Assembly: GCA_030544235.1 (NCBI GenBank)
Contig: CM060466.1
Span: 918,592-982,591, forward strand
DNA: 64,000 nt
Direction of reading: 5' to 3'
Source of the DNA: Lepturacanthus savala
Taxonomy: Eukaryota > Chordata > Actinopteri > Scombriformes > Trichiuridae
Shown: one piece after another, positions 36,080 through 48,101 of the stretch
Layout: each line of letters opens with the position of its first letter
Numbering within the stretch: the first letter of the stretch is position 1
Position numbers and translations under genes: made by a program
The notes under the pieces: model-generated
The model's database searches: none
Seen by the model: only the letters and a program-made list of their open reading frames with translations
Told to the model about the DNA's origin: nothing

Positions 36080-39000
36080 ATGCAGTGCTTTGAAACTTCA
36101 GTTCATTACTCCAGCTGGGCTCTTATTTTGGTGAGCGTGCTCTACCTGTGGCGCCAGACCCGCAACCAGCAGCCCGCCAAGTACGGCCGGTACCGGTACC
36201 AGCGGCCGGCGGCGGGCCGCTGCGTCCCGGCCAGACTCGGCTGGTTCCTGCAGGAGCTGCCGTCCTTCCTGCTGCCGCTGCTGCTGCTGCTGCTCACCGA
36301 GCCGCCGGACACCGGAAACTACGGCGGGACGCTGCTGCTCTGCACCTTCATGCTGCACTACTTCCACAGGTCAGGTGTTCACTCAGGCTGCACGGGTACG
36401 CACGTGACATCAGGTAACACCAGGATACACAGGTACGCACGTGACACCATTTAACATCAGGCTGCACAGGTGACATCATGGTGACGTCATGGTGATATCA
36501 TGGTGACATTATGGTGACATCATGGTAATGTCATGGTAACGACATGGTAACATCACGGTAACGACATGGTAACGTCATGGTAACATCACTGTAACGACAT
36601 GGTAACGTCATGGTAACATCACTGTAACGACATGGTAACATCATGGTGACATCATGGTAACATCACGGTAACAACATGGTAACGTCATGGTAACATCATG
36701 GTAACATCACGGTAACATCACGGTAACGACATGGTAACGTCATGGTAACATCACAGTAACGACATGGTAACGTCATGGTAACATCACTGTAACGACATGG
36801 TAACGTCATGGTAACATCACAGTAACGACATGGTAACGTCATGGTAACATCACAGTAACGACATGGTAACGTCATGGTAACATCATGGTAACATCACAGT
36901 AACGACATGGTAACGTCATGGTAACATCACTGTAACGACATGGTAACATCATGGTAACGTCATGGTAACATCATGGTGACATCATGGTAACATCACGGTA
37001 ACGACATGGTAACGTCATGGTAACATCACTGTAACGACATGGTAACATCATGGTAACGTCATGGTAACATCATGGTGACATCATGGTAACATCATGGTAA
37101 CATCATGCACTGTGAGGAGTGAAAACCGGATCAGCTGGTGTCAGCTGATGTCTTAGAGACTATTGTCCCAATGCAATTTGAGATAATTCAATCACCCTGA
37201 ACTTCTGCATGCCAGGGAATGAGTTTCTCTGAAATAACTTGTGCCAAACTCCAGCACATGATGCAAGAGTCTGCAAATGCTGTTTGTTGAGTTAAAGGTG
37301 TGGTGTCAGTTTAAACTCACTTGCTATTACCTGTTCAAATACTTTAAAGTGTCAGTACAATCATAGTAAAAAAATACATTTTAGGTTGAACCTTCAGCTA
37401 GGAAAATAGAAACAGGACAGTTACAACACAGCTATAGGACAGTTACAACACAGCTATAGGACAGTTACAACACAGCTATAGGACAGTTACAACACAGCTA
37501 TAGGACAGTTACAACACAGCTACAGGACAGTTACAATACAGCTATAGGACAGTTACAACACAGCTACAGGACAGTTACAATACAGCTATAGGACAGTTAC
37601 AATACAGCTACAGGACAGTTACAATACAGCTACAGGACAGTTACAACACAGCTACAGGACAGTTACAATACAGCTACAGGACAGTTACAATACAGCTACA
37701 GGACAGTTACAACACAGCTATAGGACAGTTACAATACAGCTACAGGACAGTTACAATACAGCTACAGGACAGTTACAACACAGCTATAGGACAGTTACAA
37801 TACAGCTCTACAGGACAGTTACAACACAGCTATAGGACAGTTACAATACAGCTCTACAGGACAGTTACAACACAGCTATAGGACAGTTACAATACAGCTC
37901 TACAGGACAGTTACAACACAGCTATAGGACAGTTACAATACAGCTATAGGACAGTTACAATACAGCTACAGGACAGTTACAATACAGCTACAGGACAGTT
38001 ACAATACAGCTCTACAGGACAGTTACAATACAGCTATAGGACAGTTACAATACAGCTACAGGACAGTTACAATACAGCTACAGGACAGTTACAATACAGC
38101 TATAGGACAGTTACAACACAGCTATAGGACAGTTACAATACAGCTACAGGACAGTTACAATACAGCTACAGGACAGTTACAACACAGCTATTGGACAGTT
38201 ACAACACAGCTATAGGACAGTTACAATACAGCTATAGGACAGTTACAATACAGCTATAGGACAGTTACAACACAGCTATAGGACAGTTACAATACAGCTA
38301 CAGGACAGTTACAATACAGCTACAGGACAGTTACAACACAGCTATTGGACAGTTACAACACAGCTATAGGACAGTTACAATACAGCTATAGGACAGTTAC
38401 AACACAGCTATAGGACAGTTACAATACAGCTATAGGACAGTTACAATACAGCTATAGGACAGTTACAATACAGCTACAGGACAGTTACAATACAGCTATA
38501 GGACAGTTACAACACAGCTATAGGACAGTTACAATACAGCTATAGGACAGTTACAATACAGCTACAGGACAGTTACAATACAGCTACAGGACAGTTACAA
38601 CACAGCTATAGGACAGTTACAATACAGCTCTACAGGACAGTTACAATACAGCTATAGGACAGTTACAACACAGCTATAGGACAGTTACAACACAGCTATA
38701 GGACAGTTACAATACAGCTATAGGACAGTTACAATACAGCTCTACAGGACAGTTACAACACAGCTACAGGACAGTTACAATACAGCTACAGGACAGTTAC
38801 AATACAGCTATAGGACAGTTACAATACAGCTACAGGACAGTTACAATACAGCTACAGGACAGTTACAATACAGCTACAGGACAGTTACAATACAGCTATA
38901 GGGCAGTTACAATACAGCTATAGGACAGTTACAATACAGCTATAGGACAGTTACAATACAGCTATAGGACAGTTACAATACAGCTATAGGACAGTTACAA

Positions 39001-40868
39001 TAGAGCTACAGGACAGTTACAATACAGTTACAGGACAGTTACAATACAGTTACAATACAGCTACAGGACAGTTACAGGACAGGTACAGGACAGGTAAAGG
39101 ACAGGTACAGGACAGGAGGGCTGACAGGAAGCAAATTTTTTGTGCGTCCTCCAGGAGTTTCGTGTACGCCTTCCTGACCAGAGGACAGCCTGTCCCGCTA
39201 CCCATCGTCCTCTTCGCTGCCATCTTCTGCTCGCTGAACGGCGTCCTGCAGGGCCACCACCTGCTGCACTGCTACCGGCTGGAGGACGAATGGCCGCTGA
39301 ACGCCCGCCGTGCAGCTGGTGGGTCACAACGGGTCCCGGGGGGGTCACATGACCAGGGACATGCTTAAATCACGTTTCAGGTTTTATTTACTATCAGTTT
39401 GAGGCTGTGGCTCCAAGTACTACAATACCCATGAGCCTCAGCCGGCGTTGCTATGGCGACAAACTAGGGCTGCTCGATTATGAAAAAATATCATTATCAT
39501 GATTCTTTTGGTCAATATTGAAATCATGATTTTTTTATGTGCTATTAACAGTTTTTTTTTTATTTGTTATATTCTAGATGGATTATATATTTAAAATGTA
39601 TTATTTTTACACCATTTGATATTTCATGTAAAAGAAAAACAGCAAAATCGTGATCTTTGTGATCTTTTCAGTGAACTGAACATTTGGATCTTTAGCTTTT
39701 GTTTTGCTCTGGTTTTCTGGTCCAGATGTTTCCCGACGGTTTTTTATGGTTTGTACATTGGTCACATGACCGGGCAGTCACATGACAGAGGAGGCGGAGC
39801 TTCCTGTGAGTAACCAGCCTATATGTGTGTGTGTGTGTTTGTAGGTTTTATTCTGTTCGTGACTGGATTCATCATCAACATCCACAGCGACCAGGTCCTG
39901 CGCTGCCTCCGCAGACCGGGAGAGGAGGTCTACCGGATCCCCCACGGTACCCCAGACCCACCCAGACCCACCCAGACCACCCAGACTCAGACCAGACCCA
40001 GACCCAGACCACTGACCAGGTCTTTCACCTCTACAGTATTTTAATATCAACAGCTGCTGGTATAAAGTCGGTGACTATAGAATATTGGTTCAGGTATGAC
40101 AATATTATCAATAGCACGATCAATGAATCTGATCCAGGTCCTGATGAAAGTGGTCAAACTGGGTCTGATGATGGAAAATGTTTAAAACCAGAAGAGAATT
40201 CATCAAGCTGAACAGAGCAGATCACAGGAGTCGAACTATAAACAGGAAGTCAAACTATAAACAGGAAGTCAAACTATAAACAGGAAGTAGTTACCCACAG
40301 ACAGAAACAAATCTATATAAGTATAAACTTATTTATTTACTTTTTCATAATTTAATAATAATCAATTATTAATCTTTCCATTAAAATAAAACTATACAAT
40401 AATTATTTTATAAAATATTCTAATATATAAATTAACCAACAATAATCCCTGTTGTTATTATTTTAAACCCTATTCCAAATGATAAACATAATTACCACAT
40501 CACATCACATGTCTTCCCCTTCCTCAGCCTGTATGTTTCTAATGAGTCTGGTTAATAACGCGCTGTGTTTCAGGAGGAATGTTTGAGTTTGTGTCCGGCG
40601 CTAACTTCTTTGGGGAGATGGTGGAGTGGTGCGGTTACGCTGTCCTGGTTTGGTCTTTACCAGCGTTCGCATTCGCCTTCGCCACCGTCTGCTCCATCGG
40701 GCCCAGAGCCTGGCAGCACCACAGGTGGCTGCATCATCTCATCCACCACGTTCTGTTTCAGCCCGTGGATCATCCTGACCTGAGCTGTGTTTGTGTTGCA
40801 GAGACTATCACCAGAAGTTTGAAGACTACCCCCGCTCCAGGAAAGCTCTGATCCCTTTCATCCTGTGA
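36080..40868 (+). CDS. srd5a2: 3-oxo-5-alpha-steroid 4-dehydrogenase 2 (steroid 5-alpha-reductase), 5 exons, 257 aa
   Basis: Exons: 36080-36369, 39155-39318, 39845-39946, 40574-40724, 40802-40868 (TGA). All junctions are GT-AG and in phase; 774 nt, close to human SRD5A2 (254 aa), which also has five exons. The enzyme is an ER multi-pass membrane protein that reduces testosterone and other 3-oxo-4-ene steroids using NADPH. WFLQELPSF (Glu59) and HYFHR (Tyr94) correspond to the catalytic Glu57 and Tyr91 of human SRD5A2. Conserved NGVLQG, NIHSD, VSGANFFGE and the ending SRKALIPFIL are present, and the last favours SRD5A2 over SRD5A1. dpy30 next door agrees, since SRD5A2 and DPY30 are neighbours on human 2p. 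The ATG at 36080 gives the expected N-terminus. Intron 1 (2.8 kb) is mostly minisatellite. I saw no clear AATAAA close to the stop. Confidence 0.93.
36465..37108 (+). repeat. CATGGTAACRTCAC minisatellite, srd5a2 intron 1
   Basis: Units of 14-18 bp, mainly CATGGTAACGT, CATGGTAACATCA and CACGGTAACGA. Larger blocks (about 52-54 bp, such as GTAACGACATGGTAACGTCA plus the next unit) recur, showing higher-order structure. Confidence 0.95.
37140..37190. mobile_element. Inverted fragment of the same Tc1-like sequence, in srd5a2 intron 1
   Basis: CAGCTGATGTCTTAGAGACT and the following ~22 bp are the reverse complement of 35774-35815. The two fragments flank srd5a2 exon 1 in inverted orientation. Confidence 0.7.
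37198..39100 (+). repeat. Repeat cassette A: unique leader plus ACAGCTATAGGACAGTTACA array
   Basis: 37198-37409 is a unique leader (GCCAGGGAATGAGTTTCTCT to GAACCTTCAGCTAGG) that recurs in part near 41.2 and 42.0 kb. It is followed by about 1.7 kb of 22-bp units (ACAGCTAYAGGACAGTTACA plus AY), about 75 copies, in srd5a2 intron 1. Variants are TATAGG versus TACAGG, CAACAC versus CAATAC, and an occasional CTCTACAGG insertion. Confidence 0.92.
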
Positions 40869-40909
40869 CGAGTCAGGAGTTACAGCTGCAAACATTAGTC
40901 GATTAATCT

Positions 40910-41205
40910 GTTACTCACAGCAAGAAGGTCGCAGGTCCAAGACCTCCTTGGTCCTGGGTCTGGGACCTTTCTGTGTGGAGTTTGCATGTTCTCCCTGTGT
41001 CTGGTGGGTTTTCACCAGGTACTCCAGCTTCCTCCCACAGTCCAAAAACATGCTGAGGTTAATTGGAGACTCTAAATTACCCGTAGGTGAATGATGTGTG
41101 TGCCCCACGATAGAATAGCAACCATCTTGGGTGTATCTGAGGACCTGCCTCTCGCTGTAATGTGCTGGGATTGGCTCCAGCAGTGGGTATAGAAGATGAA
41201 TGATC
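40910..41205 (+). mobile_element. Retroposon fragment (common fish SINE/LINE 3'-end type)
   Basis: Phrases such as GTGTGGAGTTTGCATGTTCT, CTTCCTCCCACAGTCCAAAA and GGGATTGGCTCCAGCAG, ending near AGAAGATGAATGA, belong to one of the most widespread fish interspersed repeats. I cannot name the family with certainty; it is often annotated as an L2-like or SINE 3' tail. It lies just after the srd5a2 stop codon. Confidence 0.75.
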
Positions 41206-41229
41206 TGATTATTTTCTGGTTTCTTAATG

Positions 41230-41975
41230 TTCTATTGTAGTAAATGTTTGGGTTTGAACTATTAGTTTGGACAAAAGAAAATAATTTTAGGTTGAACCTT
41301 CGGCTAGAAAAAAACAATACAGCTACAGGACAGTTACAGTACAGCTACAGGACAGTTACAGGACAGCTACAGGACAGTTATAATACAGCTACAGGACAGT
41401 TACAGTACAGCTACAGGACAGTTATAATACAGCTACAGGACAGTTACAGTACAGCTACAGGACAGTTACAGTACAGTTACAGGACAGTTATAATACAGCT
41501 ACAGGACAGTTACAGTACAGCTACAGGACAGTTACAGTACAGTTACAGGACAGCTACAGGACAGTTATAATACAGCTACAGGACAGTTACAGTACAGCTA
41601 CAGGACAGTTATAATACAGATACAGGACAGTTACACGACAGCTACAGGACAGTTACAGGACAGTTACAGTACAGTTACAATACAACTACAGGACAGCTAC
41701 AGGACAGCTACAATACAGCTACAGGACAGCTACAATACAGCTACAGGACAGTTCCAATACAGCTACAGGACAGTTCCAATACAGCTACAGGACAGTTACA
41801 ATACAACTACAGGACAGCTACAGGACAGTTACAATACAGCTACAGGACAGCTACAATACAGCTACAGGACAGTTCCAATACAGCTACAGGACAGTTCCAA
41901 TACAGCTACAGGACAGTTACAATACAGCTACAGGACAGTTACAATACAGCTACAGGACAGTTACTGTACAGCTGC
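41230..41975 (+). repeat. Repeat cassette B: truncated leader plus ACAGCTACAGGACAGTTA array
   Basis: The leader at 41230-41310 (TAGTAAATGTTTGGG to TTAGGTTGAACCTTCGGCTAG) matches the end of the leader of cassette A. About 660 bp of units based on ACAGCTACAGGACAGTTACA follow. Confidence 0.9.
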
Positions 41976-41982
41976 GGCTACT

Positions 41983-44075
41983 GTCACATGCCAGGGAATG
42001 AGTTTCTCTGAAATAATTAGTGCCAAACTACAGCACATGATGCAAGGGTCTGCAAATGCTGTTTTTTGTGTTAAAGGTGTGGTGTCAGTTTAAACTCACT
42101 TACTATTACCTGTTCAAATGTTTTAAAGTGTCAGTAAAATTATAGTAAATGTTTAGGTTGTAGACTGTTGGTTTGGACAAAAAATACATTTTAGGTCAGT
42201 TACAGGTGGTTACAGGTCAGTTACAGGTAGTTACAGGTCAGTTACAGGTGGTTACAGGTCAGTTACAGGTGGTTACAGGTCTGTTACAGGTGGTTACAGG
42301 TCAGTTACAGGTGGTTACAGGTCTGTTACAGGTGGATACAGGTGGATACAGGTCAGTTACAGGTGGATACAGGTCAGTTACAGGTGGTTACAGGTCAGTT
42401 ACAGGTGGTTACAGGTCAGTTACAGGTGGTTACAGGTCAGTTACAGGTGGTTACAGGTCAGTTACAGGTGGTTACAGGTCTGTTACAGGTGGATACAGGT
42501 GGATACAGGTCAGTTACAGGTGGATACAGGTCAGTTACAGGTGGATACAGGTCAGTTACAGGTCAGTTACAGGTGGTTACAGGTCAGTTACAGGTGGTTA
42601 CAGGTCAGTTACAGGTGGATACAGGTCAGTTGCAGGTGGTTACAGGTCAGTTACAGGTGGATACAGGTCAGTTACAGGTCAGTTACAGGTAGTTACAGGT
42701 CAGTTACGGGTGGTTACAGGTCAGTTACAGGTGGTTACAGGTCAGTTACAGGTCAGTTACAGGTCAGTTACAGGTGGTTACAGGTCAGTTACAGGTGGAT
42801 ACAGGTCAGTTACAGGTGGTTACAGGTCAGTTACAGGTGGATACAGGTCAGTTACAGGTGGATACAGGTCAGTTATAGGTCAGTTACAGGTGGATACAGG
42901 TCAGTTACAGGTGGTTACAGGTCAGTTACAGGTGGATACAGGTCAGTTACAGGTGGATACAGGTCAGTTATAGGTCAGTTACAGGTGGTTACAGGACAGT
43001 TACAGGTCAGTTACAGGTGGATACAGGTCAGATACAGGTCAGTTACAGGTGGATACAGGTCAGATACAGGTCAGTTACAGGTCAGTTACAGGTCAGTTAC
43101 AGGTGGTTACAGGTGGTTACAGGTCAGTTACAGGTGGTTACAGGTGGTTACAGGTCAGTTACAGGACAGTTACAGGTCAGTTACAGGTGGTTACAGGTCA
43201 GTTACAGGTGGTTACAGGTCAGTTACAGGTCAGTTACAGGACAGTTACAGATCAGTTACAGGTGGTTACAGGTCAGTTACAGGACAGTTACAGGTCAGAT
43301 ACAGGTCAGTTACAGGTCAGTTACAGGACAGTTACAGGTCAGTTACAGGACAGTTACAGGTCAGTTACAGGTGGTTACAGGTGGTTACAGGTCAGTTACA
43401 GGTGGTTACAGGTGGTTACAGGTCAGTTACAGGTGGTTACAGGTCAGTTACAGGTGGTTACAGGTGGTTACAGGTCAGTTACAGGACAGTTACAGGTCAG
43501 ATACAGGTCAGTTACAGGTCAGATACAGGTCAGTTACAGGTCAGTTACAGGTCAGTTACAGGTCAGTTACAGGTCAGTTACAGGTGGTTACAGGTCAGTT
43601 ACAGGACAGTTACAGGTCAGTTACAGGACAGTTACAGGTCAGTTACAGGTCAGTTACAGGTCAGTTACAGGACAGTTACAGATCAGTTACAGGTGGTTAC
43701 AGGTCAGTTACAGGACAGTTACAGGTCAGTTACAGGACAGTTACAGGTGGTTACAGGTCAGTTACAGGTCAGTTACAGGACAGTTACAGATCAGTTACAG
43801 GTGGTTACAGGTCAGTTACAGGACAGTTACAGGTCAGATACAGGTCAGTTACAGGTCAGTTACAGGACAGTTACAGGTCAGTTACAGGACAGTTACAGGT
43901 GGTTACAGGTCAGTTACAGGTCAGTTACAGGTCAGTTACAGGACAGTTACAGGACAGTTACAGGTCAGTTACAGGACAGTTACAGGTCAGTTACAGGACA
44001 GTTACAGGTCAGTTACAGGTGGTTACAGGTCAGTTACAGGTGGTTACAGGTCAGTTACAGGTGGTTACAGGACAG
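41983..44075 (+). repeat. Repeat cassette C: leader plus GTTACAGGTCA array
   Basis: The leader at 41983-42190 matches cassette A's leader. The array (42190-44075) is made of GGTTACAGGT and CAGTTACAGGT units (10 and 11 bp), with GATACAGGT and CAGTTACAGGA variants. It lacks stop codons in all three + frames for long stretches, so it produces false reading frames of up to 550 codons (Val-Ser-Tyr-Arg-type repeats). Confidence 0.95.
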
Positions 44076-44716
44076 TTATTTGATTCTTCAGCTTTGGGAA
44101 ACCAAAGTGACCAACATTTTGTATAGTTCCTATATAGCTAAGTACCTATAGCTATAGGTATTTGATATATCTTTTTGAAATACTTGCTGCATGTATCCAA
44201 CAATAAAACCTGCTTTGAGCACCTTAATCCTCTAGTGTTTATTTCTATCACTCTTCTTCTTCTTCAAAACTGGATACTGTATAAATATAAAACTGTTCTA
44301 GTTAAAAATACCATACAGGTTTCTGATGAAGAATGTCAAAATTGCACTTTAATCTATTCATTTTCTTAAGACGTAACATTACGTGTGAAATTATACGTTT
44401 GTTTTATCTAAACGTGTTTATGATTTATAAGTTGTGCGCTCAGGAATGAGAATCACAATCTGTTTATTAAATACGCAGCGTACAAGAACATGTTTACTCC
44501 CATAGAATAGGAATAAAAACAGAATATTAACAGAGTGGGTGAATAATAATAATTATTATAATTATAATTATTATTATTGCTATCATACATTTTTAAAGAA
44601 TCGCTTGTTTATTTTGAAATTGACATTAACCGGAAGCAGGCGCGGCGTTGGTATTTTTCTACGTAAAGAATCTACGTACATACGTCAGACATCCTGCGTA
44701 ATTGCCCACAACAAAG
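44076..44716 (+). promoter_or_regulatory. srd5a2-dpy30 spacer and dpy30 promoter
   Basis: 44080-44630 is AT-rich spacer with no gene. The DNA just upstream of dpy30 is short of any TATA box. AAGATGGCGG at 44714-44723 overlaps the start codon and matches the YY1 site often found over start codons of housekeeping genes. Confidence 0.5.
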
Positions 44717-46770
44717 ATGGCGGACGGTGAGTTATTGTTGAGCGGCGTTCTCCGGTGTTTTCTCTGTTCTCGGTGTTTCTGTGTCTCTGCTGCCGGTTCG
44801 CGGCTCCATCCTGAGACCGTAGGATCCGGATTAAACCATCCGGGCCCGGTTCGACCCGTTAGTGACGTTTATTCACCGGATACGGAGAGTTGATGTGATG
44901 CTAAGCTAACAGGCTAACCGCTAACAGCAGCGCGGACTTGAAGCTTTGAGGAAATTTAAAGGTTTTTAGTTTCAAACAGGAGTTGAATAAAGGATTAGTT
45001 TTATTAACTGATGATTCTTAGAAATAAACCTATTGATCACAGAATACTCATCCTGTTATTGATCTTATTATCTAATAAAAGAGCATTTTAATAGAACTCT
45101 TCATTAATCTATTACACAAGTAAAGTATTGAAGTCCAGTTTAGAGGGTTTTTAATCTGCATTTTTGTGAAAGGTGCCAAATTTACTAACAATATGGTCAA
45201 TAATCATATGTCTAATTAGCATCTTGATATGTTGCACCTGTGAGGTGGGATGGATTATCTCATGTTTCAGTGTACTTTAGTGTATTTCAGTACTTTTAGA
45301 CAGAATTGTAATCGATAATTGAGAGAAATGGTTATTTTGTATGTAGAAAATGATTTAGATCTTTATGCAAGTGATTACATTAAAGTATATGCATATTAAT
45401 ATATACCTGATATCAACAAATATTAAAATCCCTCTCATATCAATATATGAATATTAAAATGTCCCTAATATCAATATATTAAAATATCCCTAATATCAAT
45501 AGTTCTTTCAGTAGTTTTTCTGGATTTCAGCAGGCGGAGGACACCTGGTTGTCATGGAGACACTAAAACTTCATTTCTCTTTAACAACTTCTCATCTTCA
45601 ACGTAAAATGTGAGAAGCTTCAAAAGCTGATTGTTAAACTTTTTAAAATGTTGAGTTTACTGGAATAAAACTTGTCGATCGATCAATCAATCAATCATCA
45701 TCTTGTTTCCTCAGATCACACGGATGCAGATCAATCGATGGAGGGACACACTCCTGTGAGTATTAGTGAGGGTTAGTCTAGCTTAGCATAAAGACTGGAA
45801 GTGGAGGGAAATGTTAGCCTAGCTTAGCATTAAGACTGGAAGTGAAGGGAAAAAGAAAAGCTAGCTGAGGTCAGAAATGCTAAAGCAATTATTAAAATAC
45901 TGATCATCTGTATTGATTGGATTGTCCTATTGATTATCTGTATTGATCCTCCTGCAGGTGTCTGAAAACCCTCACGCAGAATACCTGACAGAAAACATCC
46001 AGGTAACACACACGCAAACACTAAACTCAAACTCCCAGCATGCAAAGGGATAAAGATGGTGATGTATTGATATCTGGATCAATACATCTATTGATCTATG
46101 TATTGATTCCTCAGAGGACGGTGGAGAACGAGAAGCCGGGTTCAGAGAAGCTCCTGAAACAGAAAGTGGACCTGCAGGCTCTGCCGACCCGGGCCTACCT
46201 GGACCAGACCGTGGTCCCCATCCTGCTGCAGGGGCTGTCGGTGCTGGCCAAGGAGAGGTCAGAGGTCACCGCCACCACTGTTCACTACTCGCATGTCCCT
46301 CCACTAACCACCAAATACAGCATTTATAGTATATTTCTCCTAATTATTAAAGGAATAATAGTAATACTACTGATATCAATAATATTAGTAAGAATAATAA
46401 ATATGTTGGAAAAGTAAAATACTTAATTCTTACCCCCACACTCCCAATTACTGCTTATACTACTTGTTTTAAACAATAATAAAATGCTGATTATAATGTA
46501 TGTTTTCATAAACCTTTCACTCAAAATACATAAAGGCTTAAAAATAGTTATAATATTGATATTTAATCTAAAATAAACTAAAGCTTCAGATGAATGTAGT
46601 GGAGTAAAAGTGAAATATTTCTCTGAAGTAGCATCTACTGTTCTCTACTGTTCATCCTGCTGATCACAGCTTTATTTATTGTATTTTTTTTTTCCAGGCC
46701 ACCGAACCCCATCGAGTATCTGGCAGCGTTTCTGCTGAAGAACAAATCCCAGTTCGATGAGAGGAATTAA
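44717..46770 (+). CDS. dpy30: Dpy-30 histone methyltransferase complex regulatory subunit, 5 exons, 103 aa
   Basis: Exons: 44717-44726, 45715-45755, 45958-46002, 46115-46257, 46698-46770 (TAA). The total is 312 nt and all phases agree. DPY30 is the small nuclear subunit shared by SET1/MLL (COMPASS) complexes. It dimerises and binds a helix of ASH2L, supporting histone H3 lysine 4 methylation. The dimerisation/docking motif spans about residues 51-94 (LQALPTRAYLDQTVVPILLQ, then PPNPIEYLAAFLLKNK). The protein is four residues longer than human DPY30 (99 aa), in the variable N-terminal tail. Exon 1 has only three codons plus one base (MAD). Intron 1 (45.0-45.7 kb) and intron 4 are AT-rich with no recognisable elements. 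Confidence 0.95.
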
Positions 46771-46870
46771 AACCGTTTCATCATTTCATCCTTAGAAACT
46801 TGTTAATTAACTGCTACCGTTGTTGTTGTTGTTTTTTCTTTAATAATCCAGAATAAACAGTGAAAAACGA
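46771..46870 (+). terminator. dpy30 3' UTR and poly(A) signal
   Basis: AATAAA at 46852-46857, 82 bases past the stop codon. Confidence 0.75.
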
Positions 46871-47469
46871 GTTGTCTCCGTTTTGTCTCCGCTTTATTTT
46901 GAAAGGATCTCTGATGATCTTAGCTTAGCTTAGCATAATGACTGGAAGCGGAGGGAAACTGCTAGCCTGCTGATCCACAAAGACGAAACAGAATCTGGGT
47001 TTCACTGGTTTAATTTACTGCACAGTCAACGACGAAATCAAACTAAATCTCTGCAACATGAACTATTACAAAAAGCAAAACTACGTGACTATTAAATATA
47101 TAAAGACCCCACCCCTCCCTCCATGTAGTGAGTTATTTATAGTAACAGAACAGGAATATTTAAATTTATTCTGTCTGAACCTGTTTATGGACAAAACCCA
47201 ACCTTCAAACCGTCAAACACGACAAAACTCGCTTTTTTTCCTGTAGGAAAAGTTAAAATCGTTCAGGGTGCGTTTGTTTCGTTCGACAGCAGAATTTAAG
47301 GGTCCGTTTCCTTCAAACCAGCTGTCGGCAGGTGACGTTCCGACTTGAAACGCACCTGGAAACCAGTCACCGCCGTCCAGCAGGTGAGGTGGGCAGGGCT
47401 TAGTCTGAGATTTAGAACTGGTGGGCGGGGCTTAGTCTGAGATGTAGAACTGGTGGGCGGGGCTTAGTC
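46871..47469 (-). terminator. psen2 3' UTR and convergent dpy30-psen2 spacer
   Basis: A minus-strand AATAAA (TTTATT at 47165-47170) would end the psen2 transcript near 47145, leaving under 300 bp between the two converging genes. 47380-47470 has a short repeat, GGTGGGCGGGGCTTAGTCTGA, three times, running to the psen2 stop codon. Confidence 0.5.
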
Positions 47470-48051
47470 TCAGATGTAGAACTGGTGGGCGGCCAGGTTG
47501 TCCATGAACGGCTGGACCAGGAAGTCTGTGGAGAAGTAGAAGACGAGGCCGAAGGTGATGGAGATGGGCAGAGCTGGGAGGGCCTTCTTAAAGATGGCCA
47601 GCAGCAGGAGAGTCAGACACAGGCCCTGAGACAGGAGACAGGTGTGAGACAGGTGGACAAGAGACGGGTAGAGGACACAGGTGTGAGACGGGTAGAGGAC
47701 ACAGGTGTGAGAGAGGTCAGTAGATAAGTAGAGGACACAGGTCAGAGAGGTAGAGTAGACGGGTCAGGAGACAGGTAGAGGACTCAGGTGTGAGACAGGT
47801 AGAGGACAGGTGTGAGACGGGTAGAGTAGACCGGTCAGGAGACAGGTAGAGGACAGGTGTGAGACAGGTAGAAGACACAGGTGTGAGACAGGTAGAGGAC
47901 ACAGGTGTGAGACAGGTAGAGGATGTGCTGCTTACGATGAGGATGGCTACGAAGCAGGCCAGCGTGGTGTTCCAGTCTCCTCCCGTCGCTGCAGCTTTAC
48001 CAACCAGAACGCTGTAGAAGATGAAGTCCCCGAGACCCAGCTTCACCCCCC

Positions 48052-48101
<50 letters not shown>

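Noticed and set aside
36080..40868. SRD5A1 as the identity
   Set aside because: WFLQELPSF, HYFHR, NGVLQG and RKALIPFI match SRD5A2 better, and dpy30 is adjacent.
42173..44151. Very long open frames (up to 550 codons) in three overlapping + frames
   Set aside because: They are translations of the GTTACAGGTCA minisatellite, which happens to lack stop codons in all frames. There is no sensible protein, promoter or splice context.
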